Positions 35,415 through 43,092 of a DNA stretch of 64,000 nt are shown piece after piece. Position 1 is the first letter of the stretch. Every line of letters begins with the position of its first letter. The stretch is from Clostridia bacterium (GTDB lineage: Bacteria > Bacillota > Clostridia > Oscillospirales > Acutalibacteraceae): the NCBI GenBank assembly GCA_017516745.1, contig JAFXBF010000005.1, positions 30,358 to 94,357 on the forward strand. The letters run 5' to 3'. Under the pieces are notes generated by a model. It was given only the letters and a program-made list of their open reading frames with translations, had not been told where the DNA came from and did no database searches. Position numbers and translations under genes: made by a program.

Positions 35415-37670
35415 ATGTCTGAAACGATGAAATACAAAAACCCTGCTTTATCTGTTGAAGAGCGTGCGGAGGATTTGCTTTCCCGTATGACTCTGCGTGA
35501 AAAAATTGCCCAGCTTGATATGAAGTTCGGCAGTAAATACTGCACAGAGCCCGACCCCAACGACAACTGCTCCGTTACCGAAACAACCGATTATTATTGG
35601 GATAAATTGAGAGAAGATTTTCCTGACGGTCTGGGATATCTGCACGATAACTATTCCGTGCCTGCCGTTATGAACAAGCTGCAAGAGTTCTTTATCGAAA
35701 ATTCCCGTCTGGGTATTCCCGTTATTTTCACGGGTGAAGCGCTTCACGGTATTGCAGGTACAAGGGCTACCGTTCTGCCTATTCCTACAGCATGGGCTGC
35801 TACCTTTGAGCCGAAATACGCCTATGAAGCAGGCAGAGTTATTGCCAAGGAAACCCGTTCACTCGGCATTTTTGAAGTGCTTGCACCCAACCTTGATGTT
35901 GCCCGTGACCCCAGATGGGGCAGAACAGAGGAAACCTTCGGTGAGGATACCTGCCTTTCCTCGAAAATGGCTGCCGCAATTGTAAAGGGGCACCAGAACG
36001 GCGATATTTCCGCAAAGGACAGCGTTGTTTCTGAGCCCAAGCATTATTGTATCCACGGCATACCCGAGGGCGGTGTCAACTGTGCAACCGCAAGAGCAGG
36101 TATAAGAGAAATTGAAAGCTGTTATCTGCCCGTGTTTGAAGCAGGCATCAAAGAGGGCGGCGCTTACGATGTTATGGCAAGCTATAACTCAATCGACGGC
36201 GACCTTATGATGACTTCAAGCCATTACCTCAAAACCGTGCTCAAAGAGCGTTTCGGTTTAAAAGGTATTTGCCGTTCAGATTGGGGCGGACTTCGCCGTG
36301 TGCACTATCTGCACAAAATGGCAAAGAACGAAAAGGATGCAATCTACCTTTCAAAGAAAAACGGTCTGGACTGCCAGGGCGGCGATGAATACCTGAACAA
36401 GCTCTGGGTTGACAGCCTTGAAGAATTAGTAAATGAGGGTAAGCTCGATGTTGATAACATCAACGAATCCTGCCGACGTGTGCTTAAAATCAAGTTTGAG
36501 CTCGGTCTGTTTGAAAACCCATACACCGATGAAAACGAGTATAAGAGCATAATCAACTGCAAGGCTCACCTTGACAAAGCGCTTGAAATTGCGCAGAAGT
36601 CTGTCATTATGCTCAAAAACGACGGTATTCTGCCGCTGCAAAAGGATAAGTACACGAAAATAGGTCTTATCGGCCCATCATCCGATAAGGTGCGTCTGGG
36701 CGGTTATTCTGCAAAGATTGTCGGCAGAAAACTCAAGACTATTTACGATATACTTAAAGAAGAGTTCCCCGAAGCGGAAATTATGCAGTGCGACGGCTGC
36801 GGTATCAGCGACGGCGATTTTCAGTTTGCTCTCGGCGACCAGCACCACCTGCAGGGCATAAAGGCAGAGGAACAGACAGAAAATATAGCGGAAGCTGTGA
36901 ATATCGCAAAGCAGGCTGACCTGATTATTTTCTGCGGCGGTGACGATACGATTTCAAGCGGCGAGGGCAGAGACCGTTGCGAACTCACCCTATGTGGCAG
37001 ACAGAGTGAACTGATGAAGCTTCTTTCAGAAACGGGCAAGCCTATGGTCTTTGTTATGATTCACGGCAAGCCTCTCGCAATCAAGGAAGAAAGCGATATG
37101 TCAAACGCCGTACTTTCCTGCTGGTTTGGCGGTGAATGCGGTCCGCAGGCTATCTGCGATGTCCTTACAGGTAAGGTCAACCCCGGCGGTAAACTGCCGT
37201 TTTCACTTCCCAGACGTTCTACAATGATTCCCTGCTACTATTCAATGCTTCCCGGTGCCAGCAACGAGTATTACGAGGGCAGGGGAGACGCACTCTATCC
37301 CTTCGGCTACGGCTTGAGCTATACCACCTTTGAGTATTCCGACCTCAGGCTCGAAAAAACAGGCAAAACCGATGTTAGGGTAAGCGTAACCGTTGAAAAT
37401 TCGGGCAAAGCAGCAGGCGACGAGGTTGTACAGATTTATGTAGAGGACTGTGAAAGCTCCGTTGTCACGCCGCTTCTTCTCCTAAAGGATTTTAAGCGTG
37501 TTTCGCTTGAAGCAGGCGAGAAAAAGACACTTGAATTCAACCTCGATTATAAAGCCTTCCGCCTTATGAATCAGGCGTATGAATGGGTAGTTGAGCCGGG
37601 TACATTCAAAATTTCTGCCGCCTCATCCTCCCGTGATATCCGCTTGACGAAAGAAATAGAACTTGATTAA
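35415..37670 (+). CDS. Glycoside hydrolase family 3 beta-glucosidase
   Basis: A GH3 enzyme that releases terminal beta-linked sugars. The catalytic nucleophile is predicted as D289 in CRSDWGG, in the TIM-barrel domain, which also has RDPRWGRTEETFGED and PKHYCIHG. The second domain follows (VIMLKNDGILPLQK, then the GEGRDR loop), and a C-terminal fibronectin III-like domain (VSVTVENSGKAAGDEVVQIYV) ends the protein. It has no signal peptide, so the enzyme is probably cytosolic and acts on imported oligosaccharides. Length is 751 residues. Specificity (glucoside, xyloside or other) is not decided by the sequence. Confidence 0.93.
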   Translation: MSETMKYKNPALSVEERAEDLLSRMTLREKIAQLDMKFGSKYCTEPDPNDNCSVTETTDYYWDKLREDFPDGLGYLHDNYSVPAVMNKLQEFFIENSRLGIPVIFTGEALHGIAGTRATVLPIPTAWAATFEPKYAYEAGRVIAKETRSLGIFEVLAPNLDVARDPRWGRTEETFGEDTCLSSKMAAAIVKGHQNGDISAKDSVVSEPKHYCIHGIPEGGVNCATARAGIREIESCYLPVFEAGIKEGGAYDVMASYNSIDGDLMMTSSHYLKTVLKERFGLKGICRSDWGGLRRVHYLHKMAKNEKDAIYLSKKNGLDCQGGDEYLNKLWVDSLEELVNEGKLDVDNINESCRRVLKIKFELGLFENPYTDENEYKSIINCKAHLDKALEIAQKSVIMLKNDGILPLQKDKYTKIGLIGPSSDKVRLGGYSAKIVGRKLKTIYDILKEEFPEAEIMQCDGCGISDGDFQFALGDQHHLQGIKAEEQTENIAEAVNIAKQADLIIFCGGDDTISSGEGRDRCELTLCGRQSELMKLLSETGKPMVFVMIHGKPLAIKEESDMSNAVLSCWFGGECGPQAICDVLTGKVNPGGKLPFSLPRRSTMIPCYYSMLPGASNEYYEGRGDALYPFGYGLSYTTFEYSDLRLEKTGKTDVRVSVTVENSGKAAGDEVVQIYVEDCESSVVTPLLLLKDFKRVSLEAGEKKTLEFNLDYKAFRLMNQAYEWVVEPGTFKISAASSSRDIRLTKEIELD

Positions 37671-37683
37671 TTGAATTAACAAA

Positions 37684-37713
37684 GCCCTTGGGAGTATAAC
37701 AATTCCCAAGGGC
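37684..37713 (+). terminator. Hairpin terminator after the GH3 gene
   Basis: GCCCTTGGGA at 37684-37693 is complementary to TCCCAAGGGC at 37704-37713. The T tail is weak. Confidence 0.65.
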
Positions 37714-37803
37714 ATTCAGATATGTGAAAAGATTTTTTAAAAAATTTAAAATAAGTCTTGATTTTTTTGAAAATATAGTGTAAAATATTGACTGTTGACT
37801 TGT

Positions 37804-37896
37804 GGAGAGTTGTCCGAGCTGGTCGAAGGAGCACGATTGGAAATCGTGTAAGTCGCTAAAACGGCTTCGAGGGTTCGAATCCCTTGCTCTCCGCCA
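37804..37896 (+). tRNA. tRNA-Ser (anticodon GGA)
   Basis: A 93-base type II tRNA with acceptor arms GGAGAGT and the closing CTCTCC, a long variable arm, T-loop GGTTCGAATCC and encoded CCA. The anticodon loop TTGGAAA reads GGA. It is followed by an intrinsic terminator and then by partial copies of its own 3' end. Confidence 0.96.
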
Positions 37897-37897
37897 T

Positions 37898-37936
37898 AAA
37901 TAACAGAGATACCATTTGGTATCTCTGTTATTTTTT
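37898..37936 (+). terminator. Intrinsic terminator after tRNA-Ser
   Basis: A 16-bp stem (AAATAACAGAGATACC and its complement, loop ATTT) is followed by a T run. Confidence 0.92.
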
Positions 37937-37941
37937 GTATA

Positions 37942-38124
37942 AGCAAGGGATTCGAAAGCCCGTAAAGAAAACAGTCCGGTGGACTGTTTTTAGGGCGTGG
38001 GATTGAGCTAAGGTGATTTTAACAAACGAGAAGTACCAAGCGTGGCACTGCATAAATTATGCTATCAATTACCTTTGCTCTCCGCCAGAACTCCCATAGA
38101 AGCAATAGCTTCTGTGGTTTTTTC
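37942..38124. repeat. Partial inverted and direct copies of the tRNA-Ser 3' end, with two terminator-like hairpins
   Basis: AGCAAGGGATTCGAA at 37942-37956 is the exact reverse complement of tRNA bases 37874-37888. TTGCTCTCCGCCA at 38075-38087 is an exact direct copy of the tRNA end 37884-37896, including CCA. Hairpins follow at 37966-37992 (AAACAGTCC/GGACTGTTT plus T) and 38094-38124 (CCATAGAAGC/GCTTCTGTGG plus T6). The layout suits a decayed tRNA copy or an attachment site left by an integrated element. From 38125 to 38315 I see no gene. Confidence 0.7.
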
Positions 38125-38276
38125 TTATGCTTTCAGTTACCGTAAAGTATATTCGAAACCCACTTTTAATGGCAAAAAGATAACGATTAACCGAGCGTAA
38201 ATATCTCTATGGTTGTCAAGAATATTCGTCACCGTTGACAGGTGATGATTTAATAGTGGATTTTCTGATATAGGTA

Positions 38277-38285
38277 TGGTATAAT
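38277..38285 (+). promoter_or_regulatory. Extended -10 promoter box of the GNAT gene
   Basis: TGGTATAAT forms an extended -10 element 31 bases before the start codon. No clear -35 box is at the right distance; a TTGACA at 38235 is too far upstream. Confidence 0.4.
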
Positions 38286-38315
38286 TTAATTGAATAATTA
38301 ATTGAGGTAACATTT

Positions 38316-38831
38316 ATGGAAATAAAAGAGTATGAAGAAAAATATGCAAAAGAAATGTCAGAAATTATTTTAAGTAATTTATATACTATAACTATAAAAG
38401 ATCATGGAAAAGAAGTAGTTGACAGAATAGCCAGACATTTTACTGAAGAAGAGATAAAAAAGAATTTTCCGAAACGAATCAAGTGTTTTGTTGCGATTGA
38501 TGAAGGTAAAGTGTTAGCGACAGCAAGCTTAGATAAAGTAAATGGTATGTATGGTGTTCAGGTAGAAAATGCAGAAAATAAATATATAATACTTACTGTA
38601 TTTACTCATCTTGAACATCAGAAGCAAGGTATTGGCAAAGCTCTTATACAAAAAATTGATGAATATGCTGAAGAAATTGGTGCTGAAGAAGTACTAATAC
38701 CGGCCTCGGTTTATGGTCTTGAATTTTACAGAAAGCTTGGATACGACTTTCATAATGGAAATTCATCACAAAATAAAGATGGAGAGTACATATTATCCAA
38801 ACATCTTAATAAAAAACAAAAAAAATTCTAA
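38316..38831 (+). CDS. GNAT family N-acetyltransferase, AT-rich
   Basis: An acetyl-CoA-dependent acetyltransferase with motif A TVFTHLEHQKQGIGKALIQKI and a C-terminal EFYRKLGYDF. The substrate is unknown. Codons are markedly richer in A and T than in neighbouring genes (many AAA, ATA, TTA), and the gene sits just after tRNA-derived repeats, which together suggest recent transfer. Length is 171 residues. It has its own promoter and terminator. Confidence 0.85.
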   Translation: MEIKEYEEKYAKEMSEIILSNLYTITIKDHGKEVVDRIARHFTEEEIKKNFPKRIKCFVAIDEGKVLATASLDKVNGMYGVQVENAENKYIILTVFTHLEHQKQGIGKALIQKIDEYAEEIGAEEVLIPASVYGLEFYRKLGYDFHNGNSSQNKDGEYILSKHLNKKQKKF

Positions 38832-38857
38832 AGAATTATCAGAAAAATAATTCTTTT
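38831..38857 (+). terminator. Intrinsic terminator after the GNAT gene
   Basis: AAGAATTAT at 38831-38839 pairs with ATAATTCTT at 38847-38855, followed by more T. The stem is AT-rich and therefore weak. Confidence 0.6.
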
Positions 38858-38876
38858 CCCAAATAAAGAAATTTAA

Positions 38877-39359
38877 TTATGGTATAATTAATATAACACT
38901 CCATGCCTCTATAAGCCTTTCTAATTTCCACCCTGCGTTGGCAGGGGAGGTTGAGGGCAGGCAGACGGCCTCTCTGCCTATGGTGTCACGGATATATTTG
39001 TTGTAATACTTTTCTGCTGTCTTGCCGTTGACAAAAATCTGCTTAATATCTGCGCTTTCAAGAATTACCGTCAGGTCGTTAGCTTTTACGTTTTTAATAC
39101 TGCTGTCGGAGCTGCCCGTAATGTCGCACGAAGCAATCACGTCCCACAGTGCAATGTGATTATTATGAAGCAGTCTGCTTTTTTCTTCAATAGTAACAGG
39201 TGTTTCTTCATCCGTTACGGCGGCAATTACTTTCCAAAATCTGTTTTGCGGGTGTCCGTAGAAAAACATCTCCTCACGGGATTTTACCGACGGAAAGCTG
39301 CCGAGAATAAGCACTTTTGAATTTTCATCATATAGAGGCGGAAAAGGGTGTTGCGGCAT
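38877..39359 (-). CDS. DNA-deoxyinosine glycosylase, uracil-DNA-glycosylase superfamily
   Basis: It removes deaminated bases from DNA (hypoxanthine or uracil). The superfamily motifs are LILGSFPSVKSREEMFFYGHPQNRFWKV near the N-terminus and LPSTSPANAGW at the C-terminal end, the pattern of the small inosine-type glycosylases. Length is 160 residues. It is the last gene of a five-gene minus-strand operon; two bases separate it from the P-loop gene upstream. Confidence 0.85.
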   Translation of the reverse strand: MPQHPFPPLYDENSKVLILGSFPSVKSREEMFFYGHPQNRFWKVIAAVTDEETPVTIEEKSRLLHNNHIALWDVIASCDITGSSDSSIKNVKANDLTVILESADIKQIFVNGKTAEKYYNKYIRDTIGREAVCLPSTSPANAGWKLERLIEAWSVILIIP

Positions 39360-39361
39360 AG

Positions 39362-39844
39362 TTATATACTCCTCATAAATTCTTCAACCTGTTTTCTTGT
39401 TTTCTGAACAACGGTTTTGTCCTTATATTTCTCTGCAATTTCAGCATAAAACTTTCGTCTTTCCTTGTTCCTGCAACCAAACAAAGTAAATTTTACAAAC
39501 CACCAATTCATATCGTTTTTGTATCCGTCTTGCCTGCGTGCCTTTGTGCGTTTCAATGCACGGAAAAAGCAAGTCATTCTCGGAAGCTGAAGCAAAATTA
39601 TTTTGTCTGCCGTTTCCAGTCGTTCATCTATTAGCAGATATGTGTAGTACCCGTCAATTATCCAATCATCTTTTGCCATAAAATCAGCCACTTGGGGCAG
39701 CACAATAGTATCATCAACGGGCATCCATTCCTTGTCCCACTTGATATCGTCAAGGTGAAGGACAGGGATATTTTTATTTTTGCCTATGTAGTCAGACAGA
39801 TATGTTTTGCCGCTGCCTGCATAGCCTAAAACTGCTATTTTCAT
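39362..39844 (-). CDS. P-loop kinase-like protein (FlaR/topology-modulation type)
   Basis: A small nucleotide kinase-fold protein. Walker A GYAGSGKTYLS lies at residues 7-17, and the pattern VLHLDDIKWDKEWMPV plus the late RTKARRQDGYK segment match proteins annotated as topology modulation or adenylate-kinase-like. Length is 160 residues. The substrate is unknown. It lies between a methyltransferase and a glycosylase in the attenuated operon. Confidence 0.78.
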   Translation of the reverse strand: MKIAVLGYAGSGKTYLSDYIGKNKNIPVLHLDDIKWDKEWMPVDDTIVLPQVADFMAKDDWIIDGYYTYLLIDERLETADKIILLQLPRMTCFFRALKRTKARRQDGYKNDMNWWFVKFTLFGCRNKERRKFYAEIAEKYKDKTVVQKTRKQVEEFMRSI

Positions 39845-39855
39845 TTTTTATCCTC

Positions 39856-40614
39856 TTATTTTACCGCAAGCGTAGCAACATACTGCGGATAATATTTGCC
39901 GATTATGTTTCCGCCTTCTCCGTCACGGTCTTCGTACAATGCTTTGAGCATAAATCCTGCTTTCAGCTGACCGCCGATTTGCTCATCCAATGTATGGCTG
40001 AACTGTACACCGTCACCGTTTGCAATCATTGCGTCAAGCCGTTCTTTCGGCATTTTGAGAGGATTGAACGGCAGGGGATTGACCACTTTCAACGGGTCAT
40101 CTTCTTCAAATAAATAGTCGATGCCGTTATCAAGCCCCGAAAGCAATCTGCCGTCCTTTTTAAGCACACGGTAACACTCATTCCAGACGTGATAAACATC
40201 CTCAACATAGTTGTTTGAAACGGGATGAAAAATCAAATCAAAGCTTTCATCTTCAAAGGGGAGCGGTTTTGACATATCACCCTTGATGATTGTAATGTTG
40301 TATCCTTCTCTTTCGGATACCGTTTTCTCTGCTTCAAGCTGCCTGTCGGAATAATCAAACACGGTACACTCCGCACCGAGCTTTGCAAGCACGGGCATCT
40401 GCTGACCGCCGCCGCTTGCAAGTCCCAACACTTTTTTACCCTTCAATTCGCCAAACCATTCGTGAGGTACGGCAATGCAAGGAGTGAGAATAACAGAATA
40501 ATTGTCAGCAGTAATTTTCTCATATTCCTCGTGGCTTATGGGCAAGGTGTATTCGCAGCCGTCTTCCGCCCACAAATCCCAGGTTTGCGAATTTATTTTA
40601 GTGTAATCAATCAT
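39856..40614 (-). CDS. Class I SAM-dependent methyltransferase
   Basis: A Rossmann methyltransferase of the small-molecule type. Motif I reads KVLGLASGGGQQMPVLAKLGAECTVFDYS, then GDMSKPLPFEDESFDLIFHPVSNNYVED and YRVLKKDGRLLSG. The product is 252 residues. The start (ATG) overlaps the upstream gene's stop by four bases, so translation is coupled. The methyl acceptor is unknown. Confidence 0.88.
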   Translation of the reverse strand: MIDYTKINSQTWDLWAEDGCEYTLPISHEEYEKITADNYSVILTPCIAVPHEWFGELKGKKVLGLASGGGQQMPVLAKLGAECTVFDYSDRQLEAEKTVSEREGYNITIIKGDMSKPLPFEDESFDLIFHPVSNNYVEDVYHVWNECYRVLKKDGRLLSGLDNGIDYLFEEDDPLKVVNPLPFNPLKMPKERLDAMIANGDGVQFSHTLDEQIGGQLKAGFMLKALYEDRDGEGGNIIGKYYPQYVATLAVK

Positions 40615-41771
40615 TTTAATTCCTCATTTTTTATCAATTGTTTCAGATTATGTATTGTCCATTTGTCGTTGTTTTCTCCGCTTCGGTCAAGGTAAAAGGC
40701 TGTAAAGCCTTGTTTTCTTGCACCGTCAGCTTCTTCTTTGCAGTCGTCAACAAATATACTTTCTTCGGCAGTAACTCCCTGTGCTTTGAGTGCTGCGTTG
40801 AAAATAATCGGGCTCGGTTTTCCTGCGCCGACCAATGAGCTTGCAGTAAATGATGAGAAATATTTTGCAATGCCAAGCTGTTGCAACGTGAATTCAAGCG
40901 ACGGCGAAGTGTCGCTGATAACGCCCATCTTGTAGCCACGGCTTTTAAAATATTTAAGCACCTCAACCGTTTCGGGGAACAACGCCCTGTCGCCATTGCA
41001 CCAAAGCTCATTCAAAAGACACTCCGCTTTTTCTTCAATGTTTTCTGTCACACCCTCACCGACAAGCAGATGATAATAATATCTTCTGAAAAACTCACGT
41101 TCATCATCAAGTGTTTTGTACCACGGCTTTCTGCCTTCACTTGCAAGGTGAAAAAGTGACATCATTTTATCGTAATCAAGTTCAAATGGTTTACCGCTCC
41201 AGCTGCTGATTTGCCTGTCACGCCATGCCTCTTTTTCTGCGGTGAAATACGTCAGCGTACCGTCACGGTCAAAGAATATGGCTTTGAACTTTTGGTTTGT
41301 GTTTTCTTTTTCATTCAGATACAAATCAATAATTCTGTTGCGGTAATAGTTTGCTTGCCACTCCGAACCTCTGTCAGTTTGTTCAAATTGATTTACCCAC
41401 TGAAAATAATGTGTCAATTCGTGAACAAAAGAAGAAAGTATCGTATATGCGGCATTTTCTTTGCCTTCAATTTCGGCTTGTTTCAAATAATCGCCTGTAG
41501 GAATCCTGATGTATGGCTCATCGAAAGTATCAAAATACCTGAAAGAACCCCAAGCCATACTTCCATTCATCAACTTAATTGTTTCGCTTGCTTTAATATA
41601 CACTGCAACACGGATGGGAAAATAATAATTCTTCCTCAACCATTTTGTAAAGTCTGTAAACAGCGATTTTATATCACCGTGAACACCTTTTTCAAAACGT
41701 AAAGCAATGCCCGTTCTTATATCTTGGTTATCATATATTTTTTTATAGTTTTGTGATTTCCAAGGATTCAT
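40611..41771 (-). CDS. Fusion of a metalloprotease-like (HExxH) domain and a HAD hydrolase
   Basis: Two unrelated modules are joined. Residues 1-160 contain HELTH at 117-121 with a downstream Glu (GSEWQAN, about residue 137), a zincin-like pattern similar to SprT or minigluzincin domains. Residues 161-386 are a HAD-type phosphatase: FFDRDGT at 166-172, VISDTSPS, and GKPSPIIFNAAL followed by FVDDCKEEADGA. I see no frameshift or internal start that would split them. The gene is second in the minus-strand operon. Substrates of both parts are unknown. Confidence 0.8.
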   Translation of the reverse strand: MNPWKSQNYKKIYDNQDIRTGIALRFEKGVHGDIKSLFTDFTKWLRKNYYFPIRVAVYIKASETIKLMNGSMAWGSFRYFDTFDEPYIRIPTGDYLKQAEIEGKENAAYTILSSFVHELTHYFQWVNQFEQTDRGSEWQANYYRNRIIDLYLNEKENTNQKFKAIFFDRDGTLTYFTAEKEAWRDRQISSWSGKPFELDYDKMMSLFHLASEGRKPWYKTLDDEREFFRRYYYHLLVGEGVTENIEEKAECLLNELWCNGDRALFPETVEVLKYFKSRGYKMGVISDTSPSLEFTLQQLGIAKYFSSFTASSLVGAGKPSPIIFNAALKAQGVTAEESIFVDDCKEEADGARKQGFTAFYLDRSGENNDKWTIHNLKQLIKNEELK

Positions 41772-41790
41772 TTTAAATTCCTTCCAACGT

Positions 41791-42285
41791 TTATTTTAAT
41801 ACTTTTTCAAAACAAGCCAATATCAAGCCCTTTTCTGCTTCAAGTCTTTTTCCCGTGTCTTTATAACCGCATTTAGTATAGCATTTTCTGTTTTTGTCCA
41901 AATCCTCGGGAAAATCAACATATAACTTTCTTGGCTTTTTCAAAAACTTTTCCGACTGTAATATTGCCTCGGTTGCAATGCCTTGGTTCTGATATTCGGG
42001 TGAAATATATACCCTTCCGAGATAATGTTTGCCCCAACGAAGATTCTTTATAAACGGTGTAGAGCCTTTTATTCTGTACAAAATACCGCCGACTATTTTC
42101 TCATCGAGCAGAATGGTCAAATACAAAAAATTCGGATTATCTAATCTGCAAAGTATGTCCCTTTTATCTCTTAAATACGGATTGCCTTCATCGTGATATT
42201 TTTCATAAAGCGGACGAAAGGCTTTTTGCTGAATATCTGTCAGAATTTCAGCATCATCATTAACGGTTAATCTTAACGAAATCAA
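41791..42285 (-). CDS. GNAT-like N-acetyltransferase, first structural gene of an attenuated operon
   Basis: The 164-residue product has the acetyl-CoA pattern LGRVYISPEYQNQGIATEAIL and a final KCYTKCGYKDTGKRL, typical for the family. The acceptor is unknown. GGAGGG lies before the ATG. Upstream on the same strand are a consensus promoter, a 20-codon leader frame and a terminator, so expression probably depends on readthrough. Many antibiotic-modifying or resistance genes have such leaders, which makes a drug or a small toxic amine a reasonable guess. Confidence 0.82.
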   Translation of the reverse strand: MISLRLTVNDDAEILTDIQQKAFRPLYEKYHDEGNPYLRDKRDILCRLDNPNFLYLTILLDEKIVGGILYRIKGSTPFIKNLRWGKHYLGRVYISPEYQNQGIATEAILQSEKFLKKPRKLYVDFPEDLDKNRKCYTKCGYKDTGKRLEAEKGLILACFEKVLK

Positions 42286-42302
42286 TTCTTAATCCCTCCA
42301 AA

Positions 42303-42335
42303 CAAAAAACTCCTCTGACACAAAATCAGAGGAGT
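42303..42335 (-). terminator. Leader terminator (attenuator) before the GNAT operon
   Basis: On the minus strand ACTCCTCTGA pairs perfectly with TCAGAGGAGT around a seven-base loop, followed by a T run. It lies between the leader peptide and the GNAT start, so it ends transcription unless overridden. Confidence 0.88.
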
Positions 42336-42357
42336 CAGGTATAACAATATAAAAAAC

Positions 42358-42420
42358 TTACATTGCGGACAAAACAACATCTGATTTGATATTTGGATAA
42401 TAAAGATAATACATTGTCAT
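42358..42420 (-). CDS. Leader peptide, 20 residues, probable attenuator sensor
   Basis: On the minus strand AGGTGG is followed after six bases by an ATG opening a 20-codon frame, MTMYYLYYPN then IKSDVVLSAM, and a TAA. Four Tyr lie within the first eight residues, and a Pro follows. The frame lies between a consensus promoter and an intrinsic terminator, the arrangement of ribosome-mediated attenuators. The short frame, its spacing and the strong ribosome site support translation. What stalls the ribosome is unknown. Confidence 0.68.
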   Translation of the reverse strand: MTMYYLYYPNIKSDVVLSAM

Positions 42421-42452
42421 TTTGTCCACCTGCCTTTCGGTAATTTTTCTCG

Positions 42453-42481
42453 ATTATACTCTTGTTTTTCTGAATTGTCAA
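42453..42481 (-). promoter_or_regulatory. Consensus promoter of the leader-GNAT operon
   Basis: On the minus strand TTGACA (42481-42476) and TATAAT (42458-42453) are both perfect and lie 17 bases apart. The leader ATG is about 30 bases downstream. Confidence 0.85.
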
Positions 42482-42496
42482 TATTTTTACTTTCCG

Positions 42497-42525
42497 TTGC
42501 TTTTTGCCGCAATATGTGCTACAAT
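42497..42525 (+). promoter_or_regulatory. Divergent promoter for the YgjV-like operon
   Basis: TTGCTT at 42497-42502 and TACAAT at 42520-42525 have 17-base spacing. It is back to back with the leader-GNAT promoter, with only 15 bases between the -35 boxes. Confidence 0.6.
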
Positions 42526-42561
42526 CTTTCGGTAAAATTTATTGTATTGAGGAATTTTAAA

Positions 42562-43092
42562 ATGCAAACCTTATCTTATGTTCTCAGCACTCTCGGCCTG
42601 GCAAGTGTGGTTGCCGCTTCACTTATCAAGGGCCGCAAGATGAAGCAGATTCTTTTCTTTGTCTTTTGCAGTAACGTTCTTTTTGCCACAAGCTATATGT
42701 TTGCAGGCAGCGGTATCAACGGTGCGGCTTCCTGTTACCTCGGCGGTTTACAGGCAATAATTAACTACTTCTTTGATTCAAAGGATAAGCCGCTTCCCAA
42801 GTGGCTCGTTGCGCTTTATGCCATAGGCTTTGTTGCGGTCAACCTTATTTTTGGCGGCTTCAACGCTCTTACCGTTCTTGCAATTGTTGCGTCGCTTTCC
42901 TTTGTTATGTGCATCGGTCAGAAAAGCGGCGCAAAGTACCGCTTCTGGACTATTGTTAACAGCGTTCTCTGGTGTATTTACGACCTGCTTTCAAAGTCCT
43001 ACGGTGCGTTTGTGTCGCACATTATTCTGCTTGTTTTCACCGTTGTGGGTATGATTATTCACGACCGTAAAAAGGAGAAAGTAAATGAGTAA
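42562..43092 (+). CDS. YgjV family inner-membrane protein
   Basis: An integral membrane protein of unknown function. About five to six hydrophobic segments are spread over 176 residues, with family-like stretches SYMFAGSGINGAASCYLGGLQAIINYFFD and RFWTIVNSVLWCIYDLLSKSYGAF. I chose the ATG at 42562, after GAGGAATT; a longer upstream frame has no such site and would overlap the promoter. The stop overlaps the next start by eight bases. Confidence 0.78.
   Translation: MQTLSYVLSTLGLASVVAASLIKGRKMKQILFFVFCSNVLFATSYMFAGSGINGAASCYLGGLQAIINYFFDSKDKPLPKWLVALYAIGFVAVNLIFGGFNALTVLAIVASLSFVMCIGQKSGAKYRFWTIVNSVLWCIYDLLSKSYGAFVSHIILLVFTVVGMIIHDRKKEKVNE

Noticed and set aside
37746-37946. A minus-strand frame across tRNA-Ser
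   Set aside because: It is an antisense reading of the tRNA and its terminator; such frames are a common annotation artefact.
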